Assembly: GCA_964585545.1 (NCBI GenBank) | Contig: CAZPDT010000002.1 | Location: 124,001 to 188,000, forward strand | From: Brumimicrobium sp964585545 | Lineage (GTDB): Bacteria; Bacteroidota; Bacteroidia; Flavobacteriales_D; Crocinitomicaceae | Direction of reading: 5' to 3' | DNA length: 64,000 nt | Shown: one piece after another, positions 1 to 9,022 of the stretch | Numbering within the stretch: the stretch's first letter is position 1 | Layout: each line of letters opens with the position of its first letter | Notes under the pieces: model-generated | What the model saw: the letters and a program-made list of their open reading frames with translations, nothing else | Database searches by the model: none | Told to the model about the DNA's origin: nothing | Made by a program: the position numbers and the translations under genes

Positions 1-168
1 GTCGAGAAAAATCACATCAGGTTCAGAGCATTTAATTATATTCTCGGCATCATCGATATTTGATGCTTCCCCAATTACATTAATTTCAGGACAATTGTTT
101 TCCAGCATAATGGCTAAGTTTTTTCTCGCCAAATCCTCGTCATCTACAATAATTGTTCGCAATTCCAT
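1..168 (-). CDS. LytTR-type response regulator, N-terminal receiver part (cut by window edge)
   Basis: The 56 visible codons encode the start of a CheY-like receiver domain. The ATG at 168 begins MELRTIIVDDEDLARKN, with the acidic pair D9-D10 that binds Mg2+. The fragment ends at VIFLD, whose final Asp56 is the expected phosphoacceptor. The N-terminal pattern (VDDE, LAR, then E.NCPEINVIGEA) is that of LytTR-class regulators common in Bacteroidota. The output domain lies outside the window, so the LytTR assignment is an inference. A partner kinase is not visible; the complete LytS/LytTR pair at 38.7-41.6 kb is separate. Confidence 0.8.
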   Translation of the reverse strand, partial: MELRTIIVDDEDLARKNLAIMLENNCPEINVIGEASNIDDAENIIKCSEPDVIFLD

Positions 169-613
169 TCTGAGTATTTTAAACTAAAGTAATAAAAAAT
201 TTTCTTTGGTGTATTGTTTTGCACATCAATACTTTTCAATCACTCTTAACCTTTCTGATTTTAAAACTAAAATACTTGATAAAATATAAGTCAGAGTGAG
301 AATGTGAGGGAGAGTGAGGACGCTGCTTGGTACTTTCTATTATTTGTATTTGACCGAATTGTCCTATTCCGAAAATCCTTATTGATTTTTTGGCAATTGA
401 TTAATTCCCATTATCATTAAAAATCCAGCAATCGATTTTAACTTTTATAGTGTTCTTATAGTTCATAACGTGTATGTTTTATTGTTCGTATTAAATATAT
501 TTAAAAGTTGGGACAATTTTATAAAAACAACTTGTATGGGGCAAGCTATTTATTGAATAGAGGGTTTGAGCAAGTGAATGGAACAATGAGGAATTTCCTA
601 TGGATTGAGATTA
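169..613. other. Intergenic region with nothing recognised
   Basis: 445 bp between the response regulator and the hydrolase, both on the minus strand. No convincing ORF, RNA gene, TAnnTTTG box or copy of the dispersed repeat was found. A short inverted repeat CTATT/AATAG near 547-561 lies downstream of the hydrolase but has no adjacent T-run. Confidence 0.5.
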
Positions 614-1384
614 TTATTCAGATAAAAATTGAAGTAATTGAATAACTTGGTTACTAGCTTCGTGGTGCGCCATGTGTCCAACATTCCGAATTAAATGGAA
701 GTTGTTCTTATTTTGAGCAGCTATTTTCTCCATTGCCTTTGCCTCAATGAGATGGTCAAATTCGCCTTGTATAATATGAATCTGATTTCCAAATTGTTTT
801 AAAACTTCAATTTTATCGGTTCTGTCTCGCATGGCAAAAAGTGTTTTTTGGATGGATTCTACACTCATTTTGTTGGCGCTTAGAATAAGCGCTTCAATCT
901 TGCTTTGATATTGGGTAATGGTTTTATGATAATATAAGTTAGGGATGGCTTCTTTGAGGAACAGCAATTTGTTATAGGCTACAATTTGGGCTGCACGGGC
1001 TCGGTTTTTTTTCTTATTTTCATCATCAGCCCATGGATGTGAGTTGAGCAATATAATTTGTTCTATATAAATTGAAGGAAATTCAGCGAGGTGTAATGCT
1101 ACATATCCACCTAAAGAATGGCCTACAATTGAGAAAGTGTCTATATTTAAAGATGTTAAGGTTTTTTTTATCCCCTTGGCCATTGAAGAAAGCTCTAGTT
1201 TTCCTGGTAATAAAGGGGAAGAGCCATGACCAGGGAGTTCAATACAAATGGCTTTTATTTGAGGCAGTTTTGGGAGTATATCATTCCACATTTTATTGTC
1301 TTCTAAAAAGCCATGTAAAAAGACAACTGGAACACCTTCTCCAATGATCTTATAGTTAAGTACAGGAATGTTCTTACTCGTCAT
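614..1384 (-). CDS. alpha/beta hydrolase
   Basis: A 256-residue alpha/beta-hydrolase fold protein of the MhpC/BioH-like group, probably a cytoplasmic esterase or lipase-like enzyme. Visible are the oxyanion-hole HGF at 24-26, the nucleophile elbow GHSLGG with Ser90, Asp210 in GEFDH and His237 in VGHMAHH, so the catalytic triad is complete. There is no signal peptide. Its start overlaps the end of the upstream flippase gene by 11 bp, which indicates translational coupling. The substrate cannot be read from sequence. Confidence 0.85.
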   Translation of the reverse strand: MTSKNIPVLNYKIIGEGVPVVFLHGFLEDNKMWNDILPKLPQIKAICIELPGHGSSPLLPGKLELSSMAKGIKKTLTSLNIDTFSIVGHSLGGYVALHLAEFPSIYIEQIILLNSHPWADDENKKKNRARAAQIVAYNKLLFLKEAIPNLYYHKTITQYQSKIEALILSANKMSVESIQKTLFAMRDRTDKIEVLKQFGNQIHIIQGEFDHLIEAKAMEKIAAQNKNNFHLIRNVGHMAHHEASNQVIQLLQFLSE

Positions 1385-2837
1385 TGCTTTGCTCGGTTTC
1401 TATCTTTGAATTCATTAGTGATAGTATGTCTTTAACGCTTAGGAGTTTCAAAACAAATAGCAATATAAGCCCACCTATAAAAATTGAGATAAAGCTCCAT
1501 AATTGACCAAAACTGTCATTGAGCAGGTAGGCAGCAATACCATAAACAAAGAGCAGTAAACTTAGTCGGGTTAGAATTGACCAATGGATAGAAAATTTGA
1601 AAACATGCATAACCAAAATCAATTGCCCCAATGCTGTTAAGGACTGTGTTATTAACGTTGCAATTGCAGCGCCTTCGGCTTCCATTTTTGGAATTAAGAG
1701 ATAGTTCAATACAATATTGATGAGAATTCCAATTAGTGCCATTTTATTGAGCAATTTTAAATTGTGATTGGCAGTAAGAAGTGTGCCAAAAACGTGGGAA
1801 ATCGACAATGGAATAAAACAAAGAATTAACCAAACAAAAGCTTGACTTGCAGCTGCTATGTTATTTGTATAAATAATTGAAATTGTATATTCAGCGTTTA
1901 TAGATAAGCCTATTGCCACCACAATAGCTACTCCAGAGAGCAGTTTTGCTGCAGTTTGAAGAACTGGTTTTACAGAAATTTTTTGACCAATTAATCGCGA
2001 GAAGATGGGCAATAAAAGTCCTGCAACTAAGAATGCAAACATGTTTACTGCATCTAGCAAACGAAAGACCTGTGCATAAATGCCGGCTTGTTCTTTTCCA
2101 TTGGGGAGCATTCGTTCAAGCATGATGGCATCAATGCGTGTGTAGAGCATCATTAGCAATATAAGAAGCGCAAAAGGAGTACTTCTTTTAAGAATGGCTA
2201 TTGAAAACACCTTGCTGATTACAAGGCGAATGCGACCAACTTTAATGCGGGTCAAAACAAGCCCCACCAGGAGGGTAAAACTATAGGCGAAGGTTTGTGC
2301 ATAAATGAACCATTCAATTTGGAAGGGCTTATCAATGATTTGTCCATAGATGATAGTTCCAATTATTAGAATCACCAACAGGCGGTCAAGAATAGATAAA
2401 ATAGCATCAATTTTAAACAAATGCAATCCAGCAAAATTACTTCTGATGTATAGAATAAATCCTGCCAATACCTGATTGAGGATAAAAAAACTGAGAATAT
2501 ACATCTCTTGGTCCGTATAGCCAGTAATTAAAGCAAACCCTATTGTCAGCAGTATATAAGGAACAATAAGCATCATCTTTAATCCAAAATAGGAACCAAT
2601 ATGCTTTTCTAAAGTGATGGGATGTTGTGCTGTGTTTTTTGTGTTATAATTGGTAATTCCTACATCGAGAAACATATTGAACAGGAAGGAAATATTAAGC
2701 AAGGTAAAATAGAGTCCATACGCTTCTGCACCCACGATATTCTGTACTTGGATATCAATTCCAAAAATGTAAAAAGGCTTGATTACTAAATTCAAGAGAA
2801 TAATGAACAATAAGTTGCCTAAAAATTTTTTTTGCAT
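1374..2837 (-). CDS. MATE/Wzx-like polysaccharide flippase (oligosaccharide flippase family)
   Basis: A 487-residue integral membrane protein with about 12-14 hydrophobic segments spread over its length. The N-terminal pattern (GAEAYGLYFTLLNISFLF, then DVGITNYNT) is typical of the MOP-superfamily polysaccharide exporters. Such proteins flip undecaprenyl-linked glycans or export polysaccharide. No Wzy, Wzz or sugar-nucleotide genes are beside it, so this is an isolated flippase. It is the first gene of a two-gene unit with the hydrolase; a -7 box lies 26 nt upstream of the ATG. Confidence 0.85.
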   Translation of the reverse strand: MQKKFLGNLLFIILLNLVIKPFYIFGIDIQVQNIVGAEAYGLYFTLLNISFLFNMFLDVGITNYNTKNTAQHPITLEKHIGSYFGLKMMLIVPYILLTIGFALITGYTDQEMYILSFFILNQVLAGFILYIRSNFAGLHLFKIDAILSILDRLLVILIIGTIIYGQIIDKPFQIEWFIYAQTFAYSFTLLVGLVLTRIKVGRIRLVISKVFSIAILKRSTPFALLILLMMLYTRIDAIMLERMLPNGKEQAGIYAQVFRLLDAVNMFAFLVAGLLLPIFSRLIGQKISVKPVLQTAAKLLSGVAIVVAIGLSINAEYTISIIYTNNIAAASQAFVWLILCFIPLSISHVFGTLLTANHNLKLLNKMALIGILINIVLNYLLIPKMEAEGAAIATLITQSLTALGQLILVMHVFKFSIHWSILTRLSLLLFVYGIAAYLLNDSFGQLWSFISIFIGGLILLFVLKLLSVKDILSLMNSKIETEQSNDE

Positions 2838-2863
2838 TTACAGATATACTAATTGCGATAAAA

Positions 2864-2871
2864 CAAATATA
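2864..2871 (-). promoter_or_regulatory. -7 box for the flippase gene
   Basis: TATATTTG on the minus strand is a perfect TAnnTTTG match, 26 nt before the flippase ATG. No well-spaced -33 TTTG was found; a TTG lies 12 bp upstream. Confidence 0.5.
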
Positions 2872-2935
2872 GCAATACGAATCCAATCATCTATTTGTGT
2901 ATCTTTATAATTTCAAATTTTAAACAATGTAAAGG

Positions 2936-3631
2936 GTGAATATTTTAAATAATATACAGTTTAAAAATCAGTTGATCAAAGCATATTCCCCTGTAGTTCT
3001 ATGGAAATTACTATGGCTTTTTGGTTTACTTTTTTTTGTTTCCTCGTGTTCACATAAGTATGGAATAAACCTTGAAAATGGAGATTTTTTATTTGTTTCA
3101 GCCAGTTCAGGATCACTGTCAAGTGCTATTGACAGAGTAACTCAAACCAAAAAAGCAACACATTATAGCCATATTGGCATTTTAGAAAAGACTGATGGTG
3201 AGTATTGGGTACTTCATGCTGGAACACGAAATGGTTCTGAACGAATCCGATTGGACAGTTTTCTTTTGTATCAATCGAGAGACAGCAGCTTTATAGATGT
3301 GTATCGACTAAAAGAACAATTCAGCCACACCATCCCAAAAGCTCTTAATACGGCTAAAAAATGGTTGGGCAAACCATACAATTACAGTTATATTCTTTCT
3401 GATAAAAAGTTATATTGCTCTGACTTTGTGCAAAGAAGCTTTGCAGCTGATTCTATTTTTAAGCTGGAGCCAATGACTTTTATTGATCCAAAAACAGGAG
3501 AAATAGATTCTACCTGGGCTGCATTCTATGGTAAGCAAGGAACAGTTGTGCCTGAGGGCAAGCCAGGATGTAATCCTAACAATATGGCGGCTTCAAATAA
3601 GATATCTAGAGTAGGGACAATTGAAAATTAA
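2936..3631 (+). CDS. YiiX/YebB-like permuted papain-fold amidase, probable lipoprotein
   Basis: A 231-residue protein with an N-terminal hydrophobic stretch ending in VSSC, a lipobox-like site that suggests lipidation. The mature part starts NLENGDFLFV. It carries YSHIGILEK, with the conserved His, then HAGTRNGSERI, and later LYCSDFVQRSF with the probable catalytic Cys. This His-then-Cys order is that of the permuted NlpC/P60 (YiiX-like) family, which cleaves amide bonds in cell-wall or lipid substrates. No ATG fits; GTG at 2936 is used, and a TTG at 2972 is the alternative. It is divergent from the flippase and not in an operon. Confidence 0.75.
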   Translation: MNILNNIQFKNQLIKAYSPVVLWKLLWLFGLLFFVSSCSHKYGINLENGDFLFVSASSGSLSSAIDRVTQTKKATHYSHIGILEKTDGEYWVLHAGTRNGSERIRLDSFLLYQSRDSSFIDVYRLKEQFSHTIPKALNTAKKWLGKPYNYSYILSDKKLYCSDFVQRSFAADSIFKLEPMTFIDPKTGEIDSTWAAFYGKQGTVVPEGKPGCNPNNMAASNKISRVGTIEN

Positions 3632-3682
3632 AATTAGGCAAAAACACTATGATTATTCATGGACTAGTTGTTGCAAACTCCT

Positions 3683-4117
3683 TTATTGTATTTCTTGCCA
3701 ATCTTTATCTGTGATATAAACAGTACCTTTAAAAACAGCTATTCTTTTGTTCTCCTGATTGGTAACAAGAACTTGATATATTCCAATTGTTTTGCCTCGG
3801 TTCATTTCAGTGCATGTTGCCGTTAAGATATCGCCTATTTTTGCGGGTCGGGTATGTGAGATTGAGGTTTCAATGCTGACACATTGTTTTCCATATCCAT
3901 TGGCAGCAAAAGCCAAAGCAGAGTCGGATAGACTGTATGCAATACCTCCGTGAGCAATCATAAACCCATTCACCATTTCAGGCTGAACAGTAGCTTCTAA
4001 TTGACAAAGTCCCGCATCAATCTTAATGATTTTGATATTCATCCACTGCGAGAAAGCATCTTTTTCCATCATTTTCTGAACAATTGCTTTTGGGGTCATA
4101 GTCTTAGATTTATTCAA
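3683..4117 (-). CDS. PaaI-family hotdog thioesterase
   Basis: A 144-residue single-hotdog acyl-CoA thioesterase. The signature AHGGIAYSLSDSALAFAAN contains the HGG turn and the catalytic-type Asp on the long helix, as in PaaI/YdiI. Length matches the family. PaaI hydrolyses stalled phenylacetate-pathway CoA esters, but no paa genes are here, so the substrate is open. Its start overlaps the upstream acidic-protein gene by 8 bp, so it is the last gene of the nadC operon. Confidence 0.85.
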   Translation of the reverse strand: MNKSKTMTPKAIVQKMMEKDAFSQWMNIKIIKIDAGLCQLEATVQPEMVNGFMIAHGGIAYSLSDSALAFAANGYGKQCVSIETSISHTRPAKIGDILTATCTEMNRGKTIGIYQVLVTNQENKRIAVFKGTVYITDKDWQEIQ

Positions 4118-4589
4118 TTATTGCCCTATTCAACAAAGTAATTAAAGCAACTCCTACAATAAACAATTCATTGGCTAGATCCTCAGGCAAGGTAGCGTCT
4201 TCTTCATCTGTTCCAAATATATCGTTAACAAAGAATGAAAGAAGCATGGGTTGATTACACAGGCTTAAAATAAGATCTTCGTCGTCTGTTTCCATAAACG
4301 CATCAAGTGTTTGAAAATATTCGTCTTGAAAATCCTCTATAGCTGCATCATCAATGGTTTTCAATTGGACACCTTGTATTGAAATTGCCTCATAAAATAC
4401 GTTGAAATAATACATCAAATGATCAAGTAAGCTATCCGATTCATATTCTATGGCGGAAGAAAGAATGTAGCCAACCAAAGTAACCTGTTCCTTAACATGT
4501 GTTTCGGACAATTTCTCTAAGGCATCATCACTAAGTCCATCAATTTTTTCAATGGCTGACATAAGACTCTTATCGGTAATATGTGACAT
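4110..4589 (-). CDS. Uncharacterised acidic protein in the nadC operon
   Basis: A 159-residue, strongly acidic, apparently helical cytoplasmic protein with no signal peptide or membrane segment and no motif I recognise. It has acidic patches (AIEDFQDEYFQTLDAF, ETDDEDL, GTDEEDATLPEDL) and a hydrophobic C-terminal helix. It sits 10 bp after nadC and overlaps the thioesterase by 8 bp, so it is almost certainly translated. Position suggests a link with NAD synthesis or simply co-expression. Confidence 0.7.
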   Translation of the reverse strand: MSHITDKSLMSAIEKIDGLSDDALEKLSETHVKEQVTLVGYILSSAIEYESDSLLDHLMYYFNVFYEAISIQGVQLKTIDDAAIEDFQDEYFQTLDAFMETDDEDLILSLCNQPMLLSFFVNDIFGTDEEDATLPEDLANELFIVGVALITLLNRAIIE

Positions 4590-4599
4590 ATTTACTGGA

Positions 4600-5451
4600 T
4601 TAATATTTGGCCTTTAGACTCAAGTCTAATGAGGCAATTGTATGCGTCAATGCTCCAGATGATATAAAGTGCACACCTGTTTCTGCATAACTTCTTATTG
4701 TTTTTTCTGTAATATTTCCCGAGGCTTCTGTTTCAATCTCTTTGGGAATATTGGGTAATACTTCTATTATTTTATCGGGGGTAAAATTATCCAACATTAT
4801 TCGGTTGACTTTCCCTACAGCGATAATTTCATTCAATTCAATTTCATTTCGAGCTTCAATCTCAATAGGAATATCTAAGCTGTTTTTTTCGATGTAGGCA
4901 TTGGCTTTATTGATTGCGTTTTTTATTCCTCCCGCATAATCAATATGATTATCTTTTAGCATAATCATATCATAAAGTCCCATACGATGGTTATAGCCAC
5001 CTCCAATCCGAACAGCCCATTTCTCAATTTCCCGAAGACCAGGAGTTGTTTTTCTTGTATCCAATAATTGTGCTGGCGTTCCTTTGATGATTTCTACAAT
5101 TCGATTTGTTTTTGTGGCAATGGCACTCATGCGTTGCATAAAGTTTAAAACCAGTCGTTCTGTAGCTAAAATTGATTGAGACTTACCTTCTACTTCAAAA
5201 ACAATATCACCAGGTTGAACCCTTTCTCCATCTTGAATGAAACGTTTTATTTTTAAAGAAGCATCATAGTAATGAAAAACGTGCTCAGCAAGTTCTACAC
5301 CAGCAATCACACCTTTGTCTTTCACCAACAAATGAGCTTTTCCTTCGGCTTCTTTGGGCACACAGGATAGGGAGGAATAATCTCCACCTCCTAGGTCTTC
5401 CTTAAAACCCAACTTAATAATTTCATCAATCATGCGCTCCAAAGATTTCAA
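4600..5451 (-). CDS. nadC: Nicotinate-nucleotide diphosphorylase (carboxylating)
   Basis: Quinolinate phosphoribosyltransferase of 283 residues, the normal length. It converts quinolinate and PRPP to nicotinate mononucleotide, CO2 and diphosphate in de novo NAD synthesis. Visible are the active-site block DTRKTTPGLREIEKWAV and the GGGYNHRMGLYDMIMLKDNH segment that binds the carboxylates and phosphoribosyl group. The C-terminal SSGALTH motif is also present. nadA and nadB are not in the window. It starts 1 bp after the lipoprotein stop, so both are on one transcript. Confidence 0.95.
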   Translation of the reverse strand: MKSLERMIDEIIKLGFKEDLGGGDYSSLSCVPKEAEGKAHLLVKDKGVIAGVELAEHVFHYYDASLKIKRFIQDGERVQPGDIVFEVEGKSQSILATERLVLNFMQRMSAIATKTNRIVEIIKGTPAQLLDTRKTTPGLREIEKWAVRIGGGYNHRMGLYDMIMLKDNHIDYAGGIKNAINKANAYIEKNSLDIPIEIEARNEIELNEIIAVGKVNRIMLDNFTPDKIIEVLPNIPKEIETEASGNITEKTIRSYAETGVHFISSGALTHTIASLDLSLKAKY

Positions 5452-5452
5452 T

Positions 5453-6283
5453 TTAGTCTTTCCAACTGATTGAGGTTAAGGCTCTAAACTTGGGTTGGTT
5501 ATGTCCTCCTACTATCTTAAAACCTACTTCAACAGGGCGGTATTTATAATCGTCTAAATGATTGAGTAAATCTTCAATGAAAGGTGTCATTTCATCTACA
5601 CGAACGGCAGTTGTGTAGCGGTTCATGGTTTCTTCTTTATTTTCACCCAATAGAAGAAATAAATCTTTGGCCTTAATAACACTGATAAAGTGTGTTTCAA
5701 ATCGACCCTGTCCTTTAAGAATATCATTGACTTTCTTTGCGGAAAGTGCTTCTACTGGAACTTCTTTCCATGTAGAATCCTGAATGTCATTAAACGCAGC
5801 AGAACGTGTAAGCGTCATGGTTGGTTCTTCGTTTTTATAAATCGTTTTTGTTTCGACATATTGCGTTAAATTGGAGTCGAGCCAAACATCTTTAAATTCT
5901 TGTGTAAAAATTAATTTATTGTCCTCTAAGTAATACTCTCTTTTTCCTTCAGGTCGGAAATTTCCATCGATAAAATGTTCAACTATTTTCATAGGCATAC
6001 CATCTTCGTTCATATAGGCAGCAACAGTTGTAAATTCTGAGCCATGGTCGGTATGTTTCTCCCATCTTAAGGATTCCACCCTTTGATTTGGGTCTATTCT
6101 TGCATTGATTTCCTCCATCTTTTTTGCAGAAGAGGACTCCATAAATTGGGTGTTTTTGATGACATCTTTATCCAATTGCTCTTTCTCATTTGCAGTTGAA
6201 TCAGACGACTTTTCTTTTTGGTCACAGGCATTTGTTAGGAGAACAAGAAGCACAACAACAAATAGATATTTTATACTTTTCAT
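5453..6283 (-). CDS. Uncharacterised lipoprotein upstream of nadC
   Basis: A 276-residue lipoprotein of unknown function. I start it at the ATG at 6283, which gives a clean signal peptide MKSIKYLFVVVLLVLL and a lipobox TNAC; an upstream ATG at 6310 would add nine residues in front of the signal. The mature part is polar, with an early acidic/lysine linker (QKEKSSDSTANEKEQLDKD) and then probable beta-rich sequence. I recognise no domain. It begins the unit lipoprotein-nadC-acidic protein-thioesterase; no TAnnTTTG box was found upstream. Confidence 0.75.
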   Translation of the reverse strand: MKSIKYLFVVVLLVLLTNACDQKEKSSDSTANEKEQLDKDVIKNTQFMESSSAKKMEEINARIDPNQRVESLRWEKHTDHGSEFTTVAAYMNEDGMPMKIVEHFIDGNFRPEGKREYYLEDNKLIFTQEFKDVWLDSNLTQYVETKTIYKNEEPTMTLTRSAAFNDIQDSTWKEVPVEALSAKKVNDILKGQGRFETHFISVIKAKDLFLLLGENKEETMNRYTTAVRVDEMTPFIEDLLNHLDDYKYRPVEVGFKIVGGHNQPKFRALTSISWKD

Positions 6284-6401
6284 TTGAGTTCGATTTAAGA
6301 AAGTCAGCAACTAATGGGTTACATACATTAAAATTAATACTTTATAAATGTACAATAAAAATCAATGGAGATTCTAAAATTTTAGAGCCTCCATTGATAA
6401 T

Positions 6402-8933
6402 TTATTTAAAAATGATTTTCATTTCTACACGTCTGTTCTTTTGTCTTCCTTCTGGAGTATCATTTGGAGCAATAGGATCTTTATCTCCAAAGTAAAGAAC
6501 ATACATTTTATCTTTTGAAACGCCTTGTCCCATGAGGTAATCTCTAACAGACTCGGCACGTTTCTTAGACAACACCATGTTACTCTGAGGATTACCTACG
6601 TTATCAGTATATCCAGAGAGTTGTAGACCCCAATCTGGTTTTTTCTTCATCACCTCAGCTAAATTGTTGAGCGACTCATAAGAACTTGGTCGAATGACTG
6701 CACGCGCCGTTTCAAACTCTAGGTTATCGAAGGCTGTTTGAAGAACTTCTTGTACTTCTTCTTCAATTTCTGGGCAACCATTATTTGATTTTGGACCTGG
6801 TGTTTCAGGACATTCATCATCTTTGTCTGGTATGCCGTCACCATCTGTGTCTGTATAAGGACAACCGTTGTTCTCTTTTGGTCCGGCTAGATTTGGACAA
6901 TCATCATCTTTATCTAGGATGCCATCACCGTCAGTATCTGGCCAAGGACAACCGTTGTTCTCTTTTGGTCCAGGCTCGTGAGGACATTCATCAAGGAAAT
7001 CAAGGATACCATCACCATCAGTATCAGGGCAACCATCGTATTTCTCTGGTCCAGGAACATCAGGACAAGCATCTTTGTAATCTGGAATACCATCACCATC
7101 TGAATCAGGACAGCCATTAAATTCAGCTAAACCTGCTTCCTCTGGGCATTCATCATCTTTGTCAGGAATGCCATCACCGTCAGTATCAGGGCAACCATTG
7201 AATTCTGGGAGTCCAGCAACATCAGGACAATCATCATCCTTGTCAGGAATACCATCACCATCTGTGTCGGGACAACCGTTAAATTCGGCTAAACCAGGTT
7301 CGTTTGGACATTCATCTTCAGAATCTTGTATACCATCACCGTCTGAGTCAGGACAACCTTTAAAGGCCCAAACCCCTGGCACATCTACACAAAGGTCTTT
7401 CTTGTCTGAAACTAAATCGTTGTCGATATCACTAGGATGAGTATATAAAACAGGTACACGCAATCCAGCATAAACTCCTCCTCCTCTTATTTTGCCACCA
7501 GGGAACAGTGTTTTTAAATCGGGTACACCCACAGTTAAAGGACCTAATCGTAAGCCTAGGCCAACTCTAAAACCACTGTATGAATTGTAAGAAACAGGCA
7601 CGCCAATTCCTGCCCATTTGTAATCATACATTGGTGTAATTGAGAATTGACTTGGCATGCGCACATTTGAATTTTCTTTAGAATTGACATTAATATATGC
7701 AGAAGCATCTAACATAAGATCTTTCCAAATGTTCCAGCTAAACTGTACACTAAGTGCAGTAGGTGTGTGAACGTAAAATGTCTCCGATGTATCTTGGTCA
7801 GCGCTCCAATCGGGATCGTGTTTAATTAAACTATCAACAACATTTGTAAAGGCTTCAGGAGTATTGGCTTTATCAAATACAGTTAAATCAAGATTAGTGG
7901 TGTTGGCACTAAAATTTCTACTCTTACCAGCCTTTTCAAAACGCATACCTCCTAAATCTAGCAATGAGGCGCCAACTTTAATCTTATATTTTGTTTTATC
8001 TCTCCTCCATAGGTTGGTTTCACCATCCATGTCGTATTTATAATCTGCCCAATCAGGTCGCCATTCATAAACAATACCTAAATCTACGCCAATACCGAGT
8101 TTAGAAACAACGCTGTAAACATCACCAATGGATTTAATGTCACTTCCTTCATCGAAAAATTTATCGATGTTCCCAGAATAGCCATAGTTAAAATTGCCTC
8201 GAAAAGTAGTGGCAGTATCTTTATTGAGTAGGTTGAACTCTAAATCGTTTGCATGAACATAGGTTGCGCCAATTCCTTGGTTAAATTTAAATCGACCACC
8301 AACTTTTATGAAGTGTTCTTTTTCATCGTATACAACTTGTGCATAGTTCACGCCATATTCTACCCAAGCCAGTGAACTTTGAGAAAACAATGAACCATCA
8401 ATTTTTTCATGCCATAGTGGGTCAAAGTCTAGCCCTTCTTCAGCCAATTTCATTACTTTTGGATGAATTTTATCTAAATTGCTGATAAACCGAACCTTTG
8501 CTGAAAAGCCAACTGCAATTTTTCTGTTGATGTGGAACATAAAGTTCAATAAATCCAATTGTGTACTGATGTATGCTCCTCTCGGTTTTGCAGAGGGATT
8601 GTTGTAATCTTCAACATTATGGAAATTTTCTTCATACAGATTGTCTTTGTCCATCCAGGCGGTATCCTTTCTAAGTGAGTACAACCAACTCCTTTTCGGC
8701 AGAATACTTGCATCAAAATATTTTGCATTTTGATAAGCGTCTATACTCAAGCTAAATAAATTGACATCTACTATAAATTGATTGTCAACTATCGATGCGG
8801 GCTGGAGGTCAGCTCCCATAATACCTGAATAATTACTGTTTATTACTCCCAAATAATGTTGCGCTTGGACTTTTTGAACATGAGCAATTATAAAGAGAAC
8901 GATTAAAGATAATAGCAGTTTAATCCTTTTCAT
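6402..8933 (-). CDS. Outer-membrane protein: N-terminal DUF5723-like barrel, TSP3 repeats, C-terminal OmpA domain
   Basis: An 843-residue envelope protein. A signal peptide (MKRIKLLLSLIVLFIIAHVQKVQA) is followed by about 470 residues resembling the DUF5723 barrel region of Bacteroidota. Residues about 497-720 hold seven canonical thrombospondin type 3 repeats (CPDTDGDGIPDKDDECP pattern, 27-29 residues) plus one degenerate repeat at the start. These are Ca2+-binding Asp-rich loops. The last 115 residues are an OmpA-like peptidoglycan-binding domain (LSGYTDNVGNPQSNMVLSKK, ending GRQKNRRVEMKIIF). It probably tethers the outer membrane to the wall, with a rigid calcium-dependent spacer. Confidence 0.9.
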   Translation of the reverse strand: MKRIKLLLSLIVLFIIAHVQKVQAQHYLGVINSNYSGIMGADLQPASIVDNQFIVDVNLFSLSIDAYQNAKYFDASILPKRSWLYSLRKDTAWMDKDNLYEENFHNVEDYNNPSAKPRGAYISTQLDLLNFMFHINRKIAVGFSAKVRFISNLDKIHPKVMKLAEEGLDFDPLWHEKIDGSLFSQSSLAWVEYGVNYAQVVYDEKEHFIKVGGRFKFNQGIGATYVHANDLEFNLLNKDTATTFRGNFNYGYSGNIDKFFDEGSDIKSIGDVYSVVSKLGIGVDLGIVYEWRPDWADYKYDMDGETNLWRRDKTKYKIKVGASLLDLGGMRFEKAGKSRNFSANTTNLDLTVFDKANTPEAFTNVVDSLIKHDPDWSADQDTSETFYVHTPTALSVQFSWNIWKDLMLDASAYINVNSKENSNVRMPSQFSITPMYDYKWAGIGVPVSYNSYSGFRVGLGLRLGPLTVGVPDLKTLFPGGKIRGGGVYAGLRVPVLYTHPSDIDNDLVSDKKDLCVDVPGVWAFKGCPDSDGDGIQDSEDECPNEPGLAEFNGCPDTDGDGIPDKDDDCPDVAGLPEFNGCPDTDGDGIPDKDDECPEEAGLAEFNGCPDSDGDGIPDYKDACPDVPGPEKYDGCPDTDGDGILDFLDECPHEPGPKENNGCPWPDTDGDGILDKDDDCPNLAGPKENNGCPYTDTDGDGIPDKDDECPETPGPKSNNGCPEIEEEVQEVLQTAFDNLEFETARAVIRPSSYESLNNLAEVMKKKPDWGLQLSGYTDNVGNPQSNMVLSKKRAESVRDYLMGQGVSKDKMYVLYFGDKDPIAPNDTPEGRQKNRRVEMKIIFK
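6772..7440 (-). repeat. Tandem coding repeats (TSP3, about 81-87 bp units)
   Basis: Eight successive units within the OmpA-family gene, each encoding one calcium-binding type 3 repeat. The DNA is similar enough between units (recurring ccatcaccatctg and catcatctttgtc-like blocks) for unequal recombination to be possible. Boundaries are approximate. Confidence 0.85.
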
Positions 8934-8984
8934 AAATAGACATTTTAATATTTATAATAATAGTTATATTCCACTGTTTTCATA

Positions 8985-8992
8985 CAAATCTA
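8985..8992 (-). promoter_or_regulatory. -7 box for the TSP3/OmpA gene
   Basis: TAGATTTG on the minus strand, a perfect TAnnTTTG match 51 nt before the ATG. No clear -33 element. Confidence 0.4.
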
Positions 8993-9022
8993 ACAAAAGC
9001 ATTAGATATTTCATCATTGTTT

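Noticed and set aside
6785..7440. Plus-strand open frames opposite the TSP3 repeats, and the regular spacing that resembles a CRISPR array
   Set aside because: The periodicity is explained by minus-strand coding repeats; spacing is 81-87 bp with no short palindromic repeat and no cas genes nearby.
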